Of a stretch of DNA of 64,000 nucleotides, positions 57,142 through 64,000 are shown piece after piece (the first letter of the stretch is position 1; every line of letters begins with the position of its first letter). A program made the translations under genes and the position numbers. The notes beneath the pieces are model-generated. The model made no database searches, was not told the DNA's origin, and saw nothing but the letters and a program-made list of their open reading frames with translations. The DNA is from Fennellomyces sp. T-0311. Lineage: Eukaryota > Mucoromycota > Mucoromycetes > Mucorales > Lichtheimiaceae. The stretch covers positions 1 through 64,000 of the forward strand of contig JALLLT010000028.1 of assembly GCA_025266875.1 (NCBI GenBank), in the 5' to 3' direction.

Positions 57142-58059
57142 TCAACGGTGATTCAGCTTGATGCCTTCAACACGACGAGCAAGGCGATCTTCGTCGGATT
57201 GTCGATGTTTACGGTTTGCGCCTCGTCGAGCTGTCAAGTCGCGCCACACAAAACATGAATTCCCAGCAAGTTGTACTTTTGGTTTGCGGCCTCGCTTCTT
57301 CTTTGGTATGCTTAAGGTGGTCTCCATGCGCGTGCTTGTGAAGGTGTTTAAGCCCTTGTTCCGTCGCGGTTCTTCGGGCCAGAGGAGTACGGTCATATTT
57401 GAGGACGAGTCGCTCGAGTCGTCGTCTTTTTCGGGCAGCTGAGCGTTTTTGACCTCCCAGACAGTTGGGGTGACAAAGGTCCAGCAGTCGCGCTGGGAGA
57501 CCTGGCGTGAAGCGTTTGGCGGACGGCCACGTTTGCGTTTGGCGACGAAGGGAGGCGGTGGGCTGGCTGGTGAGAGAGACGGGGACGCTGAGTGGGGTCT
57601 TTGCCAAGAAGTTGAGGGGTCGTGGTGATGATGGTCGATTGCAGAATAAAGGGGCGGGTCTGACAGACGTCGGGATGGCAACGAACAGGTGGATATGGAC
57701 GAGCAGGTGGAAGCATTGGAGAGTGAGCGGCAGCGGCGGGTGTTACACGGTGGCGGAAGAAGAAGACCTGGATGCGGTGAGGAGATCGGAGACGACTGTG
57801 GGGTATCCAGCGGGTAGGGCGATGTGGCCGGAGACGAAAAGGCGGAAGAGGTCGATGGGATGGACAGCGTCAGGGCGGGCAACGGCTCGACAAGGTCGGT
57901 GTCTGCGTTGATCTGCGGTTGGTTCATTATCGGAGCGGGTGGAGGTGACAGTGGGGCGTCCCGCAAGAGCGAGCTCACGGGCGGCAGTACGACGCAGGGC
58001 TCTTCTGGGCGTGGAGGCGACGGCGGATGGAGGAAGAACTCAATTGACTGGCGGGCCAT
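57142..58059 (-). CDS. AT-hook DNA-binding protein
   Basis: Single-exon gene, 305 aa. Two AT-hooks are visible: KRKRGRPP (about 172-179) and KKKRGRKPKV (about 257-266), each with the RGR/RGRKP core that inserts in the minor groove of AT-rich DNA. The first half is Pro/Ser-rich and disordered (SSPISSPHPGLLLPPPCNTR) and includes a His run. Between the hooks are a conserved-looking WTFVTPTVWEVKNAQLPE and an acidic Ser stretch (EKDDDSSDSSSN). The C-terminus is basic (RRGANRKHRQSDEDRLARRV). Probably a nuclear chromatin-associated regulator; no other domain seen. It is divergent from the unknown gene at 58344 across a 284-bp shared promoter. Confidence 0.8.
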   Translation of the reverse strand: MARQSIEFFLHPPSPPRPEEPCVVLPPVSSLLRDAPLSPPPAPIMNQPQINADTDLVEPLPALTLSIPSTSSAFSSPATSPYPLDTPQSSPISSPHPGLLLPPPCNTRRCRSLSNASTCSSISTCSLPSRRLSDPPLYSAIDHHHHDPSTSWQRPHSASPSLSPASPPPPFVAKRKRGRPPNASRQVSQRDCWTFVTPTVWEVKNAQLPEKDDDSSDSSSNMTVLLWPEEPRRNKGLNTFTSTRMETTLSIPKKKRGRKPKVQLAGNSCFVWRDLTARRGANRKHRQSDEDRLARRVEGIKLNHR

Positions 58060-58343
58060 GGTGAGAGAAGTGATGGAAGAGAGAGAAGGAAAAAGGAAAG
58101 ACGAAAAAAAAGCTTGCCCTTTATTTTGCCCATACTTGGATAATAATAAAAAAGAACTTTCTTGGACTTCTTCCCGTTGCCATTTCCTAATATTATAGAG
58201 TCACGCTTTTTTTTCGCACTTGGCAGGCATGAATCCATATCATCCACAGCCCCCCTTCTTTACCAGACCGATGCATGGTACTGTGTTTACCCAAAGGCTT
58301 GGCAGGGCTCCCCTTACGTGCGCTTCTCCGCTAACAACATCGC
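58060..58343. promoter_or_regulatory. Bidirectional promoter region
   Basis: The two ATGs of a head-to-head pair (AT-hook gene leftward, 453-aa gene rightward) are 284 bp apart. The region contains A-rich tracts (58090-58150), CTAATATTATAGAG near 58190 as a possible TATA-like element, and T-rich leader sequence. Shared regulation is an inference from spacing. Confidence 0.45.
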
Positions 58344-60395
58344 ATGTTTTTGCGACCTCTAGCTGCCCTGCTCCAAACACTGCTGTATGACGACGACGCG
58401 ACCCAATGCCCATACCCTGACGAAACATACCAGGTAAACTTTCCCTCTTCTCCACCCCACCCCCCACTCCGCCTCCCTGCGTGTTCCCCCACAACCCATC
58501 GCTCGATCCATCGCTCACATCTTTGCCAGCGCAATGTCAACCTCCACCTGCCGCCCGCGCTGCCCGCTCATCCCCTCCATCCCGCCGCCATCGACGCATT
58601 GCTAAGCCAGGCACTCGCGCTCGAGCTGGAACACAAGCCGCACCGTAAAAGTCAAATCTAGGCTAAAAGGAAAAAATAATAATAGCGTTGCTCTCCCCGC
58701 TTACACTATCCACTTTTTTTTTAGTGTATTCGATCCGGTTAATTGTTCTCGACTTCCTTTGTCGGCAATTACAGCCGAACGCGCCGCTATTAAATTGGGC
58801 ACTGTGCTTCATTGGCCAGCATTGCCTAAACATTCTTGCAGATCCGTCACTCGACCCTCTCCGCCGACGGATCTTCGCCCAATGTTTCAAAGTGTGTGTG
58901 AATTGACACAAACAACCGCGCTTTGCTAACCAACCCAGTAGCTGCGCGACACTGAAGGGTACCGGGACCTACAAATCCATCGGTCCTTGTACGACCTACT
59001 GGAGGATCTGCGTATGCCGTCATGTGTCTGGCTCATGGAGATCGAGGCATCCTTGCATATGCAGTATCACCGCTGGTATATCACGATATTTCTTCTTTAT
59101 TGGACTCGCATATCTAAATATTGGGGGTTAGCCTGCAGCTTTGTGAACGGATATTGGAAACTCAGGTCACCCGTCCATCACAATGCAGCATCCATGGCCA
59201 GCAATTCGCTGAAGCTATTCCGCCAAGCACCCTGGCTAAAAGTCTTTCCATGCAAATGCGGTAAGCGCTTGCTCGCCTCGCTAGCTATGTCTTGTCTCTA
59301 ATAAGTGAAAATCGAACCAGACTAGCGCTCTACAATGCCCTCCATCCAGCCGAGATTGCACCGCTTCTAAAATATTTGACACGAATGGACGTCCTGGTGC
59401 CACGGGAATGCTTCCAGGTAAAAACCCGATCTAACTTTTCTGGTCCATCCTTTACCGATAACTGGCTCGCCACAAACTTAGTTATCGGCTCCGTTTACAC
59501 ACGCCCTCCGTGAGTGCTCTGCACCCTTGCTTACACTTTTAAATTGTGAGATCGACAGGATGACAGAACAGTTCTTTGCAGATTCGAAGGTATGATCCCT
59601 TTGAAATAACACGCGCCCCCTTTTTCCCTGCACGAGCATAATTTGCTCTTTCTATGTAGAAACGACTCAACTCCTTTCATATCTATCTAGCTCGAAGCGT
59701 TCTGTCTGGACGAGGCACTGCTAACCGAACTACAGGGGGCACACACGACACAATTCAGTACCGATCTCATGGAAGAATGCTTCCAGATAGTGGGAATAAC
59801 ACCACCGAGGTACGAACGAACGACAAGAAATACGCATGACCCATGGGGAGGAAGAGAAGGGGGGACACCGATAATAGGGGGACACGCGGGGGAGTCAAGG
59901 ATGCTGATCATTTTCCATGGAATAGATTCATGGCGCAGATCACCTTACTCAACATCTCGCTTATGCAGACCTTTCTCCAATTTCACCATAATCAGGTATT
60001 TTACATGCAAGCCAAATTGACAATAAGGGAAAAAAAAGAAAAGGAGCAACAAACAACATTTTTTTTTTACTTTGTAGGACATCACGTGGGATGATTGCTG
60101 CCGGCTCTGTGATTCTGCATGGACGCATGCCTTTGCTTTATTACTCGATAGAGCTGTGTTTGAGACATGCCCGGCATCGGATTCCTCATCGATCCGATCG
60201 CTATCGCGACTTTGCTTTTCCTATCTCATATTGCAAACAGCCTTGGATATCCAACATGACAGTTCTGAAAGGGAAAGGTTGTACCGACACTACCAAGAGC
60301 AGCGCAGTCTGTTTCTCGCATCCTTTGAAAGCAGCAAGCAGGAGCACCAACTTACACGCGATTTAGCAATTGTGCAGCGGCTGATGTCTACTTAG
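58344..60395 (+). CDS. Conserved-looking helical protein of unknown function
   Basis: Ten exons: 58344-58433, 58530-58644, 58725-58891, 58942-59075, 59132-59260, 59321-59509, 59559-59589, 59691-59809, 59926-59995, 60078-60395; 1362 nt, 453 aa, in frame. Exon 6 could instead be cut by a weaker intron (GTAAAA at 59419), but reading through keeps frame. Not recognised. It begins MFLRPLAALLQTLLYDDDAT with no signal peptide. The chain is almost all amphipathic helix, with many Leu and Cys (WALCFIGQHCLNILADPSLD; CDSAWTHAFALLLDRAVFET) and a charged helical C-terminus (SSERERLYRHYQEQRSLFLA). The alpha-solenoid-like composition suggests a scaffold or complex subunit. The many introns and sustained coding quality argue that it is a real, constrained gene. 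Confidence 0.75.
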
Positions 60396-63035
60396 AAGAG
60401 TAAGAAAGGGTCCTTATTTTGCCAAGAAACGGGGGTGCTGCGAGGAGGAGCAATAGTATTAAAAAAATTAGAAACCCGCACAAGAAAAAAAAACATCTGA
60501 TGGCCTATGCCCCAAACATCACCTTGCGTGCAAACTCTACATGGACGAACGAAGTGCCAGGCTATATAGTTCAATCCCAACTTCGTCCATACAGAATTCT
60601 TTGCGATACATATAATAAAATTAATCATCGGTTGTCTTTTGAGCTGCATATGTAGAATGTTCTTTCTTCTGTCCCTTGAAAATCAAATTAATCCTTAAGG
60701 CTTTCTTCTTAATATCGTGAGCCAAATCAAGTCAGCTCAATACCACGGAACCCTTTGCATGGTGCCATTGGATCATCGCACAGTAGGGCACGGTAGCTTT
60801 GTCTTTCCAAACGAAAGGGCTGTGCACCCACGCAAATAATGTCGGTTAGAGGCCTACATACTGGATTATTATTCTCCTTTCTCGGATATTTTATCTTACG
60901 TATTTATTGTGGCGTTTTAATTGTAAACAACTATACCAGGTAGGTGAAGGATCTTAAAGGCAGCTGTCAACCGCAAGATACGTACATGTGATGAGAGTAA
61001 CTGTAGTAATTGAAGTAATAAGAATGCGGAGGTCATAACAAGTGATAACCCTAACCGCATTTTTGTTTTTTTTTCTGCCAAGAAAACATATGCCGTGATT
61101 AACGAAAAAGATCCGTTCTTGATATGCCATGCAGTTATGATGCGGAATGCTTCAGTGATAATGATGTCCCGCCAATTTCTTTGTATTAAGGTGTACGTCG
61201 TCATAGATCTTGTGAAGTCTTAAAAATACATATTCCTTTATTATGTCTACAGGTTTATATGATGTAATGCAACGTCAATTCCCAATACAAAAATAGACCC
61301 TGCCCGAAATATTTATGCTTGATGACAAGTTGATATCTCACGTTACAAATGTGGAAAGTGAAAGTTTGATCCACGATAAGCTATTCTCAGAAGGCATCTG
61401 GTAGCGCAAAGTAACTCAAAGAAGCATATTCTCAATGAACACAGAACCATTGATTGCTTTAAAAGTGCACAGTCATCCTAAAGAGGAACTGTATGCCTTT
61501 CGTATAAATGAACTGATTATTGCATCGAAAATTCGAAAAGCTTTGCTTTATAAAGTAAAATCGCAATCGAAAAAGTTGGTATGCAAAACTCTATCCCAAC
61601 GCCCCATCGTCATTACCCGTGTTTACAAATTCACAAAGCCACAAACAAAGATGATCAAAAAGCACAGCCTAATATAGATGCATTGTATTGTATACGTACA
61701 GGTCAGATCAAAGCTGTTACTGAATTGATAGACGTAATTGCCGATCAAGGTGTTTTGTACATTCAATGTGTTACAAACAATGCTGCGACCGAGCTATAGC
61801 AGCACGATTTGCTGCGTGATCAATGCATTAGCGCAAGATATACAAATATTTTAGTAGCATGACAATCATTCATTTCTTATCTTTTTTTTTTGTGACGCCG
61901 TAATTATTTGTGTGTTTGTGTGTATTTGTGTGTGTGTGATTTTTTTGGCAGTAAAGAACTTTGATTAAACCCCGGGTTTTGTTTCAGGGTCAAGAACTTC
62001 TCAAACTTCCATATTACGTCGCTTGAAGCACACGTTGCTGCAGCATCAAAGCGTGCATCACCCTTACTTGAATGTTACACTTTCCTAAAATAAAGTTATT
62101 TCTCACTGTGAGCACTACTGTGACTAAAATCCTTATTCAAGCGGACACGGATATTTTAAACAATCAAAATAGCTGTTTAAAGTTGTTCAAGGGTCGAATC
62201 GCATTTGAGTTGCGTCAATTGCCTGAGCCATCGAATCCTGTTTGCTTCGTGTTTCACGCGGCCTCCACTTCTCACGGAATGTCTACATATTCGTACTTGC
62301 TCAAGTAGAGCTGCTACGATCGTTTAAGCACATTGGTGTTTCTCTTGGCTCAAACTACCCTTATCGCCTCACATCAAAACGGCATACAGAAACTTGCAAA
62401 AAAAAAAAAACAAATCCTCGAAAACTCGATAATTTGCTGCTTTTCTGACAGGTTCAAGTTTCCGTCTTTAAAGCAACCAATGGAGTAACTTACCGCTCTC
62501 TCGGAATAACACCATATCCGGCAAAAAAAAGGCAACTTGGTACGTATGGATGGGTACCAATGAAAACATTGACCCAGCCAGAGTATCGCCGATTTGAACA
62601 CGGTAGTACATACTTGCTACCTTATTCGCATTTCTGATCACGCTTCTCGATATCAGGCACCCTTGGCAAAAAAAACCAATTACAAGACGAGTTTTCTCAT
62701 CAGCGTTATTGTGCATGCCCTATAAATGGTATGATAGTAAGCTACCAGCTATCAACCACGTATATAAATCTACGGAAAAGCTATACGTAGATCCTCGATA
62801 CCATCAAATTAAAACTCCACATTCCGCATATGCTCACCCCAGGATGCTGTGATTTTTTTCCATATTCAGACTATGCTCAGACACCGACTCTGCACACGTA
62901 ATACCTCTCTGGCGAATACGGAGTATCCTTTGTAAACCATCTGGCGTTACGCCGCCAACGCCGCCAGATTTCCCCTTTGGATCCAAGGCCCGCCTTCTTG
63001 ATTTTTTACTTTTTTCCTCACTTTTTCTATTGACA
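60396..63035. other. Gene-poor interval
   Basis: No supported gene. Plus ORFs at 61435-61677 and 61581-61799 overlap in different frames; the second has ALYCIRTGQIKAVTELIDVI, which looks protein-like. 62072-62308 (FKGRIAFELRQLPEPSNPVC) is another unassigned fragment. A GT-rich low-complexity tract lies at 61905-61940. The final 150 bases are the promoter of the next gene. Confidence 0.45.
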
Positions 63036-64000
63036 ATGGAATCTCATTTTGAAAATCAAAACTCTGAATTCACTCCTACGGATGCTGCTGAAGATTCCCA
63101 ACCGAAAGTTCTTGGGCGGAAGCTCTGCAAGTGGAATGCTCTTGTATATTTGGTGTTTAAGGGAACAGAAGAGGAGAAGAGCAGTAAGAGCATAATGCTC
63201 CTGTAAGCCCATAAAACTTACGTGTATATTAGCTTGGTGCGGCAAAATAGGGATGCTGGAGACTGGCCGGGCCCCAACCATGGCAGAAGTGGCAGTTGCA
63301 TACCGCGACTTAACCGATGATGATTTGGCTGCGCTCCAAAGGAAGGCTGAAGACATCGAGAAGGCTAAGGCACAGTCGGTAGATGGTGTTACCCGTGACT
63401 CTCGAGCTAGGAAGATTATACGAGCGCTTCAAGCAGAAACTTTGAAGCTCTCCATCCAATTTGGCTGGGATGTCGCTGTGTTTATGTCATCCCCTCAAGT
63501 AACTGACTGGGAACGCACAAGCTGCATCACTAACTCTGGTATGTATATGCAAATAGTAGCATGTTACAAGTTTATAATTTGTTATGTAGATGCAGCGGAT
63601 GCTGCAGTCGCTGCACTGGGTGGCCGTGGTACGTTTAACAAGCTTTGTTCTGGTAAGCGGGATAGCAGTGAAACAAATGGCTGTAGAGACTCACGTTTGT
63701 TTGGACTTGAAGAGTATTACACCGGACAAGGTAACATAATCTACTGTGTACCTTAAATATTGCTTATTCCACGTCATTTATTTTAGCTGCAACAAGACCT
63801 GCCCTAACTCGTAGCCAAACGAGAATGAAATCAGAGCTGAGGGACGACGTGCTTGCTCTTTTCAGTGAGTAATCAAACGCAAATTTCGAATTTCAGTTAA
63901 TGCTCTCCTCCATAGATGAGAAAGCAAAGAGAAAGAGAACACAGAAACCGAGAACGACGAACGATTGGAGTGGATTTAAGCGAATGGTTGTAGATGGCGA
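63036..64000 (+). CDS. HMG-box-like protein, 5' part (continues past window)
   Basis: Exons are 63036-63183, 63233-63538, 63590-63730, 63787-63864 and 63916-beyond 64000; each junction is in frame. After an acidic N-terminus (MESHFENQNSEFTPTDAAED), GRKLCKWNALVYLVFKGTEE opens a helix with the W/N-A-aromatic pattern of an HMG-box first helix. MAEVAVAYRDLTDDDLAALQ resembles HMG helices 2-3 (x-A-x-x-Y/W-x-x-L), followed by a long helix (RKAEDIEKAKAQ). Downstream are a helical segment (IRALQAETLKLSIQFGWDVA) and a basic stretch (NEKAKRKRTQKPRTTNDWSG) that could be a nuclear localisation signal. Families with this HMG-like start plus a second helical domain are expanded in Mucorales as I recall. The HMG call is a pattern impression, and the 3' end is missing. 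Confidence 0.55.

Noticed and set aside
59419..59481. Extra intron (GTAAAA...ACTTAG) in the 453-aa gene
   Set aside because: Reading through keeps the frame to the next good donor, whereas splicing it breaks the frame unless a weak donor is used.

Overview
This window is nuclear DNA of a filamentous fungus, most likely an early-diverging Mucoromycota and probably Mucorales. The evidence is many short GT-AG introns (mostly 45-75 nt), two velvet-family regulator genes, a Zn2Cys6 regulator, a kexin, a fungal-type P450, and decayed LINE, hAT-like and Tc1/IS630-like transposon pieces whose protein style I associate with Mucorales. The order-level placement rests on family recall, not on a search. 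Nothing bacterial, organellar, viral, tRNA, rRNA or CRISPR-like was found.

Layout. 1-9.7 kb is gene-dense and all on the plus strand: the 3' end of a GT49/LARGE-type glycosyltransferase, a first velvet gene, cytosolic threonyl-tRNA synthetase, a second velvet gene, and a Gyp5/EVI5-like TBC Rab-GAP. 9.7-17.3 kb is a gene-poor graveyard: a LINE reverse-transcriptase relic, a 1.35-kb hAT-like element abutting a truncated lineage-specific gene, a DDE transposase relic and another relic. 17.4-22.1 kb holds a cytochrome P450 and, convergent to it, a Zn2Cys6 transcription factor. 23.9-31.4 kb holds a vacuolar-type amino-acid transporter, a mitochondrial-type malic enzyme and a Kex2/furin-like protease. 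32.9-39.0 kb holds two tandem 14-TM MFS transporters with the same 16-exon structure. 39.2-44.8 kb is again gene-poor, with a clean 160-bp MITE and a LINE C-terminal relic. 44.8-53.4 kb holds the DEAH helicase Prp22/DHX8, a small SAM methyltransferase, a PIP-box-bearing acidic nuclear protein and a type II membrane protein of glycosyltransferase-like appearance. 53.4-57.1 kb is relic DNA. 57.1-60.4 kb holds a divergent pair, an AT-hook protein and an unrecognised 453-aa protein. The right edge carries the 5' part of an HMG-box-like gene.

I rebuilt exons by hand from splice consensus and frame continuity. For nearly all complete genes every junction keeps frame and the total is divisible by three. 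The exceptions, stated in the entries, are the 3' end of velvet gene 1, the first junction of ThrRS and one intron of the type II membrane protein.

The genes do not form one pathway. They are housekeeping genes (translation, splicing, trafficking, secretory proteolysis, central carbon) separated by islands of repeat debris. Those islands hold or border the accessory genes: the P450 with its regulator, and the MFS pair. I found no convincing new multi-gene system. The most unusual signals are the conserved 12-nt micro-exon in the MFS pair, 8-nt and 24-nt micro-exons in malic enzyme, two GC-AG introns, the velvet-ThrRS-velvet arrangement, the MITE with an 8-bp target duplication, and the PIP-degron-like N-terminus at 49.9 kb.
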